A DNA stretch of 64,000 bases from Croceimicrobium sp965656185 (GTDB lineage Bacteria > Bacteroidota > Bacteroidia > Flavobacteriales > Schleiferiaceae), in assembly GCA_965656185.1 (NCBI GenBank), contig CBFHJH010000009.1:1-64000 (forward strand). The letters are read 5' to 3'. Shown piece after piece: positions 17,106-25,569 of the stretch (the first letter of the stretch is position 1; every line of letters starts with the position of its first letter). The notes beneath the pieces were generated by a model. The model saw only the letters and a list, made by a program, of their open reading frames with translations, made no database searches and had not been told where the DNA came from. The position numbers were made by a program, and so were the translations under genes.

Positions 17106-18382
17106 GAAAATATTTTAGAACTAGCTTATTAGTGATCTTTTCAGGCTGTAGCCTGATGGCACAAAATGTCCTGATCGGTGAAGGGAGTTTACTACGTGGT
17201 CGAGGACTGTGCGAACCCAGTATCAGTATCAATCCTAAAGATCCTGCCAATTTGGTGGCCGGTACGGTCCTCGATCAGGTATTTTATTCGCAAGATTCAG
17301 GGCAAACCTGGTTAGGAGATACCCTAGTTTCATCCTACGGGGTATGGGGAGATCCGGTTTTGGTTAGTGATACTGCCGGTCATCATTATTACATGCACTT
17401 ATCCGATCCCGATGGTGATAATTGGTCGGGCGAAGGTATTTTAGATCGAATCATCATTCAAAAGAGCACCGATGGGGGTGCAACTTGGTCGAATGGAAGC
17501 TATACGGGTATGTTTCATCCTAAGGACCAAGATAAACACTGGGCGGTGGTGGATCCTAAAACCAATGCCATTTACCTTACTTGGACTCAGTTCGATAAGT
17601 ACGGTAGTGAAGATCCTGCGGACGAAAGCAATATCCTTTTTTCTAGATCTACCGACGGGGGGATTACTTGGTCGGAAGCGATCCGCATAAATCAAGTGCC
17701 AGGGAATTGTTTAGACGGCGATTCAACCACCGAAGGAGCCGTACCAGCAATTGGACCCGATGGCACCATTTACGTAACCTGGGCCAATCAAAATAAATTG
17801 TATTTCGATCGATCTAGCGACGGTGGAGAGACTTGGTTGGAAGAAGACCTGGTCATTGCCGAGCAAGCTGGTGGCTGGGATATTGATGTGGATGGTGTTC
17901 AAAGGGCCAATGGTATGCCAATAACCCTTTGTAATTTGCACGAAGGACCTTATCAGGGACACCTCTACGTTAATTGGGTAGACGACCGTGAAGGCAATTA
18001 CGATGTTTGGTTTATGCGCAGTGAAGACGGCGGCGACAGCTGGACCGAGCCGCAAAAAGTGAACGATGATGAAGGAGAGGCCGATCAATTCTTTACTTGG
18101 ATGACGGTCGATCAGAGCAGTGGCTACCTGTATGCGGTTTTTTACGATCGGCGCGGTCTCAGCGGTCGAAAGACCGATGTTTACATGGCTATTAGTCGCA
18201 ACGGAGGCGATAGCTGGGAGAATTTGAAGATCAGCGAAAGTCCCTTTAAAACCAATCCGATGGTTTTCTTTGGAGATTATAACAATATCTCGGCGGTTAA
18301 CGGAGTAGTGCGGCCCATCTGGACGCGTATCGATGGTTTAGTGATGGGGGTTTGGACCCATCTTTATCAAGAAAATAAATAG
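17102..18382 (+). CDS. Secreted six-Asp-box beta-propeller (sialidase-like)
   Basis: About 426 aa from ATG 17102, with a signal peptide ending near SLMAQ. Six Asp-boxes of type S-x-D/N-x-G-x-T/S-W are visible: SQDSGQTW, STDGGATW, STDGGITW, SSDGGETW, SEDGGDSW and SRNGGDSW. This matches the six-bladed sialidase/BNR propeller. I cannot identify the full arginine triad of true sialidases, so activity is uncertain. No T9SS sorting domain ends the protein, so it is probably periplasmic. The ATGA overlap ties its translation to the O-methyltransferase, an odd functional pairing. Confidence 0.8.
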   Translation: MRKYFRTSLLVIFSGCSLMAQNVLIGEGSLLRGRGLCEPSISINPKDPANLVAGTVLDQVFYSQDSGQTWLGDTLVSSYGVWGDPVLVSDTAGHHYYMHLSDPDGDNWSGEGILDRIIIQKSTDGGATWSNGSYTGMFHPKDQDKHWAVVDPKTNAIYLTWTQFDKYGSEDPADESNILFSRSTDGGITWSEAIRINQVPGNCLDGDSTTEGAVPAIGPDGTIYVTWANQNKLYFDRSSDGGETWLEEDLVIAEQAGGWDIDVDGVQRANGMPITLCNLHEGPYQGHLYVNWVDDREGNYDVWFMRSEDGGDSWTEPQKVNDDEGEADQFFTWMTVDQSSGYLYAVFYDRRGLSGRKTDVYMAISRNGGDSWENLKISESPFKTNPMVFFGDYNNISAVNGVVRPIWTRIDGLVMGVWTHLYQENK

Positions 18383-18407
18383 GAAGCTTTAATCGATTTA
18401 GAAAGGG

Positions 18408-18415
18408 TAAATTTG
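18408..18415 (+). promoter_or_regulatory. Candidate -7 box for pepE
   Basis: TAAATTTG matches TAnnTTTG, 22 nt before the pepE ATG at 18438. No clear -33 TTG at the usual spacing. Confidence 0.4.
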
Positions 18416-18437
18416 TGCTCCCAAAAGACCCTAGCTC

Positions 18438-19166
18438 ATGAAAGCTTATCATAGCGATCGTTCTAAAGTCCTCATGATTTCTACCTCCAAGATCCACGGA
18501 TCGGAGTATATGGAATACATTATCCCTGAGATCAAGGATTTTCTGGCCCAGCGCAAGAGTATCTTATTTATTCCCTATGCCCGCCCGGGCGGCATCACTT
18601 ATGATGAGTATACCTCTTACCCTCAAAAGGCATTAGCAGAAAGTGGCATTGAGGTTAAAGGTATCCATGAATTTGCCGATCCGGTGAAGGCTATTGCTGA
18701 GGCAGAGGCGATCTTTGTGGGAGGCGGAAATACCTTTTTACTTACCAAGACGCTCTATGAACTCAATTTGATCGAGCCCCTACGAGCGGCGGTAGTTGCG
18801 GGAACACCCTATATGGGGAGCAGCGCCGGTAGTAATATTACCGGCCTTAGCATCGGTACCACCAACGATATGCCTATTGTGTATCCGCCCAGTTTCGAAG
18901 CCCTGGCTTTGGTTCCTTTTAATATCAACCCACATTATTTGGACCCCATTCCAGATACGAAGCACCAAGGAGAAACACGCGAAACTCGTATTAATGAGTT
19001 CCATCATCAGAATAGCCAAGCAGTCATTGGGATCCGCGAAGGCAGCTGGTTGCGCTTGCAAGATTCTAAGTTGGCTCTTCGAGGAGCTCATTCTGCCCGT
19101 CTCTTTGAAGCCAATAAAGCAGCCCGGGAAGTAGAGCCAGGCGAAATATCTTTCCTCTTGGATTGA
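18438..19166 (+). CDS. pepE: Dipeptidase E (peptidase S51)
   Basis: A 242-aa cytosolic serine peptidase that cleaves Asp-X dipeptides (aspartyl dipeptidase). The nucleophile lies in YMGSSAGSNITG (Ser near 130), preceded by AIFVGGGNTFLLTKTL, and the catalytic His is in NPHYLDP. Length and motif order fit PepE. The TGA stop (19164-19166) overlaps the ATG of the DNA-alkylation-repair gene (19166), suggesting translational coupling. Cyanophycinase-like relatives share the fold, but the length fits PepE better. Confidence 0.92.
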   Translation: MKAYHSDRSKVLMISTSKIHGSEYMEYIIPEIKDFLAQRKSILFIPYARPGGITYDEYTSYPQKALAESGIEVKGIHEFADPVKAIAEAEAIFVGGGNTFLLTKTLYELNLIEPLRAAVVAGTPYMGSSAGSNITGLSIGTTNDMPIVYPPSFEALALVPFNINPHYLDPIPDTKHQGETRETRINEFHHQNSQAVIGIREGSWLRLQDSKLALRGAHSARLFEANKAAREVEPGEISFLLD

Positions 19167-19759
19167 TGGAATCCGCTGCTTTTATTGAAGGATTATACGC
19201 TTACGCGGATGCGAATTACCGCGAGAAACTGGCTGGATATGGTATTGATGCCTCTAATGCGATTGGCGTGCGGATGCCAGATCTTAGGACTTACCTTAAA
19301 CCCTATCGTAACAATAAAGCTTTAGCAGAAGCCCTTTTTGAAAGCGATATTCATGAGGCCAAGCTGGCCGCTGGCCTAATCTACCCCTATAAGGAATTGA
19401 GCCCTGAGAAAGCCGATTACCTCATGGCGCCCTTGTATTCTTGGGACCTGGTAGACCAATATTGTTCTAACCTTTTTGCCAAGACTTCCTTCGCCCGGGA
19501 CCTACCTTATTTGTGGACACCTTTGCCCGGTGAGTTTAATCGCCGAGCTGGAATCGTGATGATCGCTTGCCTATCTATGAAGCAAAAGAAGATGGCGGAT
19601 GCCGACTTCCTACCTTATCTGGACCTTATTAAAGAGTATATACACGATGACCGGAATTTTGTGAAGAAAGCGCACTCTTGGTCCCTACGCACTTTGGGCA
19701 AGCGCAGTCTTTGGCTTAATGAGCAAGTGGTGACCTACATCCAAAAACACTGGCAATAA
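19166..19759 (+). CDS. DNA alkylation repair protein (AlkD-like), cut short by a stop codon
   Basis: 197 aa of a HEAT-like-repeat alkylpurine DNA glycosylase homologue. Features: IGVRMPDLRTYLK near the N-terminus, SWDLVDQYCSNLFAK in the middle and FVKKAHSWSLRTLGKRS near the end, the block typical of the family. The frame stops at TAA 19757-19759, but the same frame continues open for 34 more codons that look like the normal family C-terminus (see the next entry). Either the stop is a sequence error or recent nonsense mutation, or this lineage makes a shortened protein. The HEAT-repeat core is largely intact, so some function may remain. Confidence 0.82.
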   Translation: MESAAFIEGLYAYADANYREKLAGYGIDASNAIGVRMPDLRTYLKPYRNNKALAEALFESDIHEAKLAAGLIYPYKELSPEKADYLMAPLYSWDLVDQYCSNLFAKTSFARDLPYLWTPLPGEFNRRAGIVMIACLSMKQKKMADADFLPYLDLIKEYIHDDRNFVKKAHSWSLRTLGKRSLWLNEQVVTYIQKHWQ

Positions 19760-19864
19760 GATACTGGTCGTTTTGCTTATTGGGCGGCGGGAGATGCTTA
19801 TCGTGAATTAAGAGACCCTATTCAGCTCAATCGTCTCAAAGAAAAGGCTTTGCGTAAGCGCTAG
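19760..19864 (+). pseudogene. Detached C-terminal tail of the AlkD-like gene
   Basis: Directly after the TAA, in the same frame, 34 codons run to TAG 19862-19864 and encode RFAYWAAGDAYRELRDP followed by a basic tail. AlkD-family proteins commonly end with a segment of the form RW-x2-x-DALREL, so this is probably the original C-terminus. It has no start codon of its own near its beginning. Its stop interlocks with the ancestral stop of the convergent gene (CTAG 19861-19864). Confidence 0.6.
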
Positions 19865-19952
19865 AGCTTTATGAATTTCTCAATGCTGGTGCCTTTCTTT
19901 GTTTCACACTCAATGAGGTACAAGCCGGGTTTTAGTCTATATACATCAATGC
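19861..19952 (-). pseudogene. Frameshifted T9SS sorting-domain tail
   Basis: On the minus strand a shifted frame reads SIDVYRLKPGLYLIE, then a basic segment ending EKFIKL and TAG (19863-19861). This is the canonical end of a type A T9SS C-terminal sorting domain, and it directly continues the upstream ORF if one A is added to the A6 run (plus-strand T6 at 19953-19958). Confidence 0.75.
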
Positions 19953-22391
19953 TTTTTTGTGCACAAAGCTAGCGACCATACTGCCGCTAATACTGTAAAT
20001 CTTAGAGCTTAGAATCTTGTTTCCAGGGTCTAATTGTATTTGCAGGACGGAAGCAGCAGGATTGGGCCATAAGCTTACCAAGAAGTTTTGTGATTCCGTT
20101 TGGTTGCCCGACAATACTTGACTCCAGCAGGTATCTTGCGAGTCTAAATAATCACCAATTTCTTGGCTTTGCGCCTGTCCTCCTGCAACGGATTGCTGCC
20201 AGCTCTTGGTGGAAGAGCTAAAATGAAAGGCATAGCTGAGGCAGAGGCTTTCGTTTGTTTCTAGGTTCACATTAGGATGACGCAGTAGACTGCTGCGATT
20301 TTGGCCAAAAGGGTACCTGCCTTGCAGTGCTTTCCAATTAAAGTAGGCGTTGAATTGAAACTTGCTTAAGGGATACTGAGAACCATCCACATTACCACTA
20401 AGACTATCATTTTGAATCTCCGTGGGCCTTTTCACTTGCTTCTTTCCCCAGCAAAAATAGGAGTTGAGGTAATTGTAAAAATGATCGGCGCCCATGGGGA
20501 AATGATTTCGGGGTTGGTAGGTAGTGGAACTAGTCTCTTCCGGCGAATGTACCACCGTATGGCCAATCATTTGATGGTAGGGAATGCTTACAAAAGCACT
20601 TTGCCAGGCCCCATTATAAGGGTTCATCGGATAAATGAAGGCATTGTTATTTACACTATCACAAGCCCTAAGTCGAGTGCCAGAAGATTTGTTGTGTAAC
20701 CTTGCTTCCATGCCTATATGCAGTTCTTCAAGTCGCCGGCCACGGTTGGTAATTTTGTATTCCACAAAGACCGCACTATCACTAGCACTACTATTTTTAG
20801 GTAAATGGTAAAGCATGATCAAGCCATCTATCAGCAAGGAGTCGGGCAGGCCAAGAATACCAGAGATTTCACTTTCATTGCTACCACGCGCATTGTTGAA
20901 GATGGCTAAAAGGGCCGCCTCTCCTTTAATAGAGGGATAATCGCCCTTATGGGGTTCATAGATATCATTGTAATTGAGATCCACAAAGGGAGCCATTAGC
21001 CAGGCTTCGCCATTGGTGGTGTCGCCATGTGCCGGCCAATTTTGTAGGACCTCTGGAATACGATAAAAGGGATTTTCGTAATTGAGTCGGAATTCATGGA
21101 TCATGGCTTGGTCTACTTTCCATACACGATTGTAGCGCTGCCGAAAATGCTCATCTCGCTTAAAGCTGATCGGTCCGAAATTGATATCCCCCGCATCATT
21201 AAAAACTTTGGACTTAAGGGCGGTGCCCTTGAAATAGGTACGGGCCCCTGAATCGACTTCCTTCCGGTAGCTTAACCATAAACCGGCATCGGTAACCAGG
21301 TGGTTTCCTTCAGCTACACTCTGGAAATTTAAGGGGTCTTCGGCTCTTTTTTCATCCCCGTAAGGGCCATAATTTTGATCGAATAGTCCTCCGCTAGCGC
21401 TAAGTCCCGCCTGCCAAACGCCATTGTTTAAGATTGCCGTGCTACGCGGATTATCGAGGGCATCTAAGTGAAGCGCCTTAAGTCCGTTGTTATCCTTTAG
21501 ACCGTAAAACAGGTTGCTGGCGCCGCGAAAATACTGGCGCATGCTGTATAAAATGTAGCCCTCAAGGGTGTCTAATTTTCCGGCTTCGATGCGGACCAAT
21601 TCTTCTTCTGGATTTAAACCGTATAAGTTTTGGCTATTGTCCTCTTTGAAGTCTTGGAAAATAGCATCACTGAGTTTTACGAAGCCTGCTTGGGGAGAAA
21701 AGCGATAGCTTCCCACAAAGCCAAGGCTTAAGTACAGTGCTTTTGAGTGGCTGATGAAGAGATTTGTGTAGGTATTGCCAATACTAGTCCTTTTCGGTAA
21801 GGAGAAGCTTTTCCACTGATTCTTTTCTAAAAGATAAAGTTTATCGCGGGACAGAGCGTATACCGAACCATGAGCGGCATGAAGTGCTTTGTAAGCTTTT
21901 TCTTGACGCACATCCCAGGGAATGTTTATCGACCCTAAACTATCCTGGTCCCAGATCCAGAGTTTAGAATCTGCCACAAATAATAGACGCTGATCGTCGC
22001 TAAAGAGGTAGTTAACTTCGGTGAAGTTTTGGCCGGGCCAAAGGCTGTCACCACGATAAGTCTTGCCCTCTTGGTAAAAATAGATCCGATGATTAGCTAA
22101 AAACCATACTCGATTGTTGAGCCAGAGGCTCCAGATAGGTGCGAGTTTGTTGCCTGTTATAGGGTCTTTAGTGGTGATGAACTCCGCTTCATTGCTAAGC
22201 GGATTGTAAAAGACCCAACCGGAATCTTGTTCGATGAAGGCCAGGCTATCCTGAGCGTGAAAACCGCTACGCCATTCGAGAAAAAGGGGCTGGTCTGATT
22301 CGAAATTAGGGTTCCAGTGTTCTATCACCTGCCCCGACAAGGGGGAAAGCACTAAAAGCAAGCTGTATAGCGTGAGGTAAAAGCGAATCAA
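19932..22391 (-). CDS. Large secreted T9SS cargo protein, frameshifted near the C-terminus
   Basis: An 819-aa exported protein with a signal peptide (LTLYSLLLVLSPLSGQ). The N-terminal half resembles repeated WD/kelch-like strands (SDDQRLLFVADSKLWIWD). The C-terminal part contains WPNPAASVLQIQLDPGNKI, the start of a T9SS type A sorting domain. The current frame ends KKALMYID and stops early; restoring one A in the homopolymer at 19953-19958 recovers the domain's end at 19861. With the domain complete the protein would be secreted or surface-attached through the type IX system. The biological function is not recognised. Confidence 0.8.
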   Translation of the reverse strand: MIRFYLTLYSLLLVLSPLSGQVIEHWNPNFESDQPLFLEWRSGFHAQDSLAFIEQDSGWVFYNPLSNEAEFITTKDPITGNKLAPIWSLWLNNRVWFLANHRIYFYQEGKTYRGDSLWPGQNFTEVNYLFSDDQRLLFVADSKLWIWDQDSLGSINIPWDVRQEKAYKALHAAHGSVYALSRDKLYLLEKNQWKSFSLPKRTSIGNTYTNLFISHSKALYLSLGFVGSYRFSPQAGFVKLSDAIFQDFKEDNSQNLYGLNPEEELVRIEAGKLDTLEGYILYSMRQYFRGASNLFYGLKDNNGLKALHLDALDNPRSTAILNNGVWQAGLSASGGLFDQNYGPYGDEKRAEDPLNFQSVAEGNHLVTDAGLWLSYRKEVDSGARTYFKGTALKSKVFNDAGDINFGPISFKRDEHFRQRYNRVWKVDQAMIHEFRLNYENPFYRIPEVLQNWPAHGDTTNGEAWLMAPFVDLNYNDIYEPHKGDYPSIKGEAALLAIFNNARGSNESEISGILGLPDSLLIDGLIMLYHLPKNSSASDSAVFVEYKITNRGRRLEELHIGMEARLHNKSSGTRLRACDSVNNNAFIYPMNPYNGAWQSAFVSIPYHQMIGHTVVHSPEETSSTTYQPRNHFPMGADHFYNYLNSYFCWGKKQVKRPTEIQNDSLSGNVDGSQYPLSKFQFNAYFNWKALQGRYPFGQNRSSLLRHPNVNLETNESLCLSYAFHFSSSTKSWQQSVAGGQAQSQEIGDYLDSQDTCWSQVLSGNQTESQNFLVSLWPNPAASVLQIQLDPGNKILSSKIYSISGSMVASFVHKKALMYID

Positions 22392-22532
22392 TGGACGGGT
22401 TTCTCTGGTTTTAAGACCTTGAAGATACGAAAGGTTGTCTGAAGCTTAGGGTTAGTCTCTAATTTGCAGGAAATTCGAACTATTTGATTTCCTTGCCAAG
22501 TAGCCCTCTGTTGGCTACACGGCAGATAAAGA

Positions 22533-24047
22533 TTAATCCTCTGGATTAAATTTTAAACTTAGGATACTGCCTCGGTCTTCCTTGCTGTGAAACTCGATTT
22601 GGTGACCACATTTTTCCATTTGTGCTTTGGTCATGAAGAGACCGATACCGACCGCATCCCTATTGCCATGAAAGGTCTTTCGGAATTTAAATAAATTATG
22701 GCCGTGTTGTTCTAGGGCTAGTCCTTTTCCATTGTCTTCAAATTGGTAGATCAGCCGGTTTCCTTCCGTTAAAAAACGCACCTTTAGCACTAATCTGCGT
22801 TTTGGGCTTTTGTATTTAAAGGCATTGGATATGATGTTGTAGATCATTGACTTAAAGTAAACATAAGGGTAATTTACTGGTGGCAGTTCATTCTCGATTT
22901 CCAAGTCCGCTTTACCGTAAATAACCTCAAAACGCTTAAAGCTTTTTTCAATTTCTGCCTGCCATTCACAGAGTTCAGTGGGGTCCACTTTTTCATTGAT
23001 TCGATTATAGAATTCGCCTAAGGCATCCAATGTTTCAATGTTTTCATTGACCCGTTTCAGTAATAATTCTCGTAATCTGTGTTCGGTGGCTTCGTCGAGT
23101 GCTTCGGTATTGAGCATTTCCACTACACTGCGAATGGCAACCGCATGACCTCTAAGGTTGTGCGAGGTAATTTGCGCGGCTTGTTTGCGCATTTCAGTTT
23201 CTGCAAAGAGCATCTGGTTTTTCTGATTGAGGCGCTTATTGACTTTAGATAAAACCTGATTACTAGCTTTTTCTCTGTGCAAACTGTAAAGTAGACTTTC
23301 TCGTAAGATTTGTGCGGTTACTATTGGTAAAAGGGCAAGGACCGTAAATAAAAATAAAATGGTGCCGGTAAAATGAAGGCTAGGTGATAACTGAAAAAAT
23401 GAAATGAAAAGTAAGCCCAAAACTGGACTGATCAAGTAGTAGCGATACAATTCAGTGTAACTAATTTTAAAATACTGCAAATCGATGGCCTGCTGCAGAC
23501 CAACCTTGGAGTCATTACTATTTAAATAATCGGCCTGGCCTAATGCTCCCATGAACATAAAATAAAGCGCGGTGGGCCAAGAGAAACTTTCGAAACCAGG
23601 TATCCTGTATAGTGTTTCTGGAGAAGCAAAGTAATTGCTTAAGGCGAACCCTCCGATTAAATAAAGCCCCAAGCTGATGCTGTAAGCGATCTTGGGAGTC
23701 AGTAACTTTTGATCGGGATAAGTTATTAGAATCGTGATAAGAAAAAGGGTGGAAGTTGCTGGGGAACTCTTTGTTAATGCCTGGGGCCAGAAGGTAGCAC
23801 TAAGTAGGCCTTCTAAGAGGGAAGCGCCATGAAAAATTGCTACCATGGAAAACAAATAGATACTTAATTTCCAATTCCCTGTTATCCGGCACAAAAGCAA
23901 AATCATAAAGGTAGTACTTGTAGACAGCGTCATCGGAGCCCAATCGGGATGCAACTGACTAATCGTCTGTAGCCCTAGCATTCTATCAATGAATATCCAA
24001 ATAAGGACTGCGAACAACCATATTTTAATCCTGGGAAAAAGTTTCAT
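22533..24047 (-). CDS. Membrane sensor histidine kinase
   Basis: 504 aa. The N-terminal ~260 residues hold about seven to eight hydrophobic helices and no large extracytoplasmic domain, followed by a coiled-coil linker (KASNQVLSKVNKRLNQKN). Kinase core: H-box ITSHNLRGHAVAIRSV (His near 295), N-box NIISNAFKYKSP, G1 FEDNGKGL and G2 VGIGLFMTKAQMEKCG. The SHNLRG variant H-box is common in Bacteroidota. It lies 49 nt downstream of a response regulator on the same strand, so the two form a probable two-component pair. The signal is unknown. Confidence 0.9.
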   Translation of the reverse strand: MKLFPRIKIWLFAVLIWIFIDRMLGLQTISQLHPDWAPMTLSTSTTFMILLLCRITGNWKLSIYLFSMVAIFHGASLLEGLLSATFWPQALTKSSPATSTLFLITILITYPDQKLLTPKIAYSISLGLYLIGGFALSNYFASPETLYRIPGFESFSWPTALYFMFMGALGQADYLNSNDSKVGLQQAIDLQYFKISYTELYRYYLISPVLGLLFISFFQLSPSLHFTGTILFLFTVLALLPIVTAQILRESLLYSLHREKASNQVLSKVNKRLNQKNQMLFAETEMRKQAAQITSHNLRGHAVAIRSVVEMLNTEALDEATEHRLRELLLKRVNENIETLDALGEFYNRINEKVDPTELCEWQAEIEKSFKRFEVIYGKADLEIENELPPVNYPYVYFKSMIYNIISNAFKYKSPKRRLVLKVRFLTEGNRLIYQFEDNGKGLALEQHGHNLFKFRKTFHGNRDAVGIGLFMTKAQMEKCGHQIEFHSKEDRGSILSLKFNPED

Positions 24048-24096
24048 GAATCTAGCCTTCAGCTTAGAGAGAGCTTGGTTTTAAGAAAGAGGCTAA

Positions 24097-24498
24097 TTAA
24101 TTAGAATTAAGGCATTCCTCAATCAAGTTCTTCAAGCCTTCTCTGCTTACTGGTTTCACCCAGTAATCGGATATGGCCGAAAGTTCGGCTGCCCGCCTTT
24201 TGTCTTCGTCGTCTACCGAAGAGGTGACAATAATAATTTCTGATTTTTCCTTTACGGGCTTATTCAACTTGACATAGTTTTCCAAAAAGCCCCAGCCGTC
24301 CATTACTGGCATGTTTAAATCTAAGAAAATCACTCTTGGGACCTTGTTGGGCGACTCTTCTTGAGCTTCTGCCAAGAACTGAATCGCTTCCTTTCCATTT
24401 TCAAACTCTAAGATTTCATAGTCCTTATTGAGACTTTTAAGTAAGAGGCGGGTACTAATTCGGAAAATTTCGTCGTCGTCGATAATAGAGAACAGCAT
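24097..24498 (-). CDS. Single-domain response regulator
   Basis: A 133-aa receiver domain and nothing else. Acidic pocket DDDE (residues 7-10), phospho-Asp in VIFLDLNMPVMDGWGF (near 62), the switch TS in IIIVTSS and the conserved Lys in YWVKPVS. With no DNA-binding output domain it would act through protein contacts, in a phosphorelay or a CheY-like role. The neighbouring membrane kinase is its likely partner. Confidence 0.93.
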   Translation of the reverse strand: MLFSIIDDDEIFRISTRLLLKSLNKDYEILEFENGKEAIQFLAEAQEESPNKVPRVIFLDLNMPVMDGWGFLENYVKLNKPVKEKSEIIIVTSSVDDEDKRRAAELSAISDYWVKPVSREGLKNLIEECLNSN

Positions 24499-24823
24499 AA
24501 TTGTATGATAAAGAGTAGCAAAGCTTGTGGGTAATCACAGGTTGCCCCTATTACTCTGCTATGAAATTAGAATATTTATTTGATCTAAAGCTTTTTGATG
24601 TAGTTTTTAAAAATTAATTTTTCTTTTTGAAACTTCAATAAATTTACACCTTAAGAGAAATTGAATTTTAATTAAGCTCATTGTAATACTTTAAAAAATA
24701 AATCCCAAGCTTGTTCTTATTAACTTTTGATTAAAAAATTTAAGATTACATTTACTGTAAACATCATTTTTCGAATTTGTCTATTGATGTGAGAAGTTTT
24801 TAAATTGCCATCAAAGCACAAAA
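24499..24823. other. AT-rich intergenic region between divergent genes
   Basis: A 325-bp gap, the longest gene-free stretch here, strongly AT-rich with several A and T runs. It separates the divergent response-regulator and elbB genes, so it must contain both promoters, but I find no good TTG-N17-23-TAnnTTTG match in either direction. One perfect small inverted repeat (TTTAC-T-GTAAA, 24751-24761) could be an operator. No RNA gene or ORF is evident. Confidence 0.6.
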
Positions 24824-25501
24824 ATGAAAGTAGGCGTATTACTCCACGGTTCCGGAGTATTTGATGGAACTGAAATTCACGAAGCGGTTTTGAGTTTATT
24901 GGCTTTGGCCGAAGCGGGACACGAGTATTTCTGTTTCGCCCCCAATGTAGATCAGCATCATGTGGTGAACCATATCGACGGTTCGGAGATGGCCGAGAAG
25001 CGTAATGTTTTGGTGGAGTCGGCACGCATTGCTCGTGGTGAAATTAAAGACCTAGTGGAGGTGAAGGCGAGTGATATGGACTCCCTCTTTATGCCGGGTG
25101 GTTTTGGTACCGCTAAGAATATTACCAAGTGGGCCTTTAGTGGTCCGGAGGGAAAAATACTACCGGAAGTAAAGCAGCTCATTGTGGGTATGCTGCAAAA
25201 CAAGAAGCCGATCGTGGCCTTGTGTATGAGTCCTACTACCGTGGCCAAAGCTTTAGAGGGAACCTCTTTCTCGGCCCGCTTATCGGTAGGCTCATCCGCG
25301 GAAGCTTCGCCCTATGATATGGAAGCGATTTCGGGCGGAATGGAAGCAGCAGGCGCTAAGGCGGAAGCAGCTACCATCGAAGAAATTAGCATCGACCCTG
25401 AACTTAAAATTATATCGGCCCCTTGCTACATGATGGAAGCTTCCATTTTGGAGGTGCGCGATAATATAAAACAAGCGGTTACCGCCCTGTCTAAGCTCTA
25501 G
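24824..25501 (+). CDS. elbB: ElbB-type DJ-1/PfpI glyoxalase-like protein
   Basis: A 225-aa member of the DJ-1/PfpI superfamily, usually annotated as isoprenoid biosynthesis glyoxalase ElbB. Signatures are GVLLHGSGVFDGTEIHEAVL at the N-terminus, NVLVESARIARG, the MPGGFGTAKNITKWAF segment, and VALCMSPTTVAKAL, whose Cys (near 129) is the nucleophilic-elbow position. E. coli ElbB shows glyoxalase activity; the true role is uncertain. It sits alone between the AT-rich spacer and the gpmI operon. Confidence 0.9.
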   Translation: MKVGVLLHGSGVFDGTEIHEAVLSLLALAEAGHEYFCFAPNVDQHHVVNHIDGSEMAEKRNVLVESARIARGEIKDLVEVKASDMDSLFMPGGFGTAKNITKWAFSGPEGKILPEVKQLIVGMLQNKKPIVALCMSPTTVAKALEGTSFSARLSVGSSAEASPYDMEAISGGMEAAGAKAEAATIEEISIDPELKIISAPCYMMEASILEVRDNIKQAVTALSKL

Positions 25502-25544
25502 GGATTATTCCCTCTAAACATCAGGGTCTTCGGCATTTAATGCC

Positions 25545-25552
25545 TAATTTTG
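25545..25552 (+). promoter_or_regulatory. Candidate -7 box for the gpmI operon
   Basis: TAATTTTG matches TAnnTTTG and ends 17 nt before ATG 25570. It overlaps the end of a small hairpin-forming GGCAT-TTA-ATGCC (25532-25544). Confidence 0.4.
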
Positions 25553-25569
25553 CCCTCTAAAATTTGCAT

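Noticed and set aside
22499..22524. GTAGCC/GGCTAC hairpin as a terminator for the membrane histidine kinase
   Set aside because: Short stem and no U tract on the correct strand.
24751..24761. TTTACTGTAAA inverted repeat as a defined operator
   Set aside because: In such AT-rich DNA an 11-bp palindrome is likely by chance; kept only as a note in the intergenic entry.
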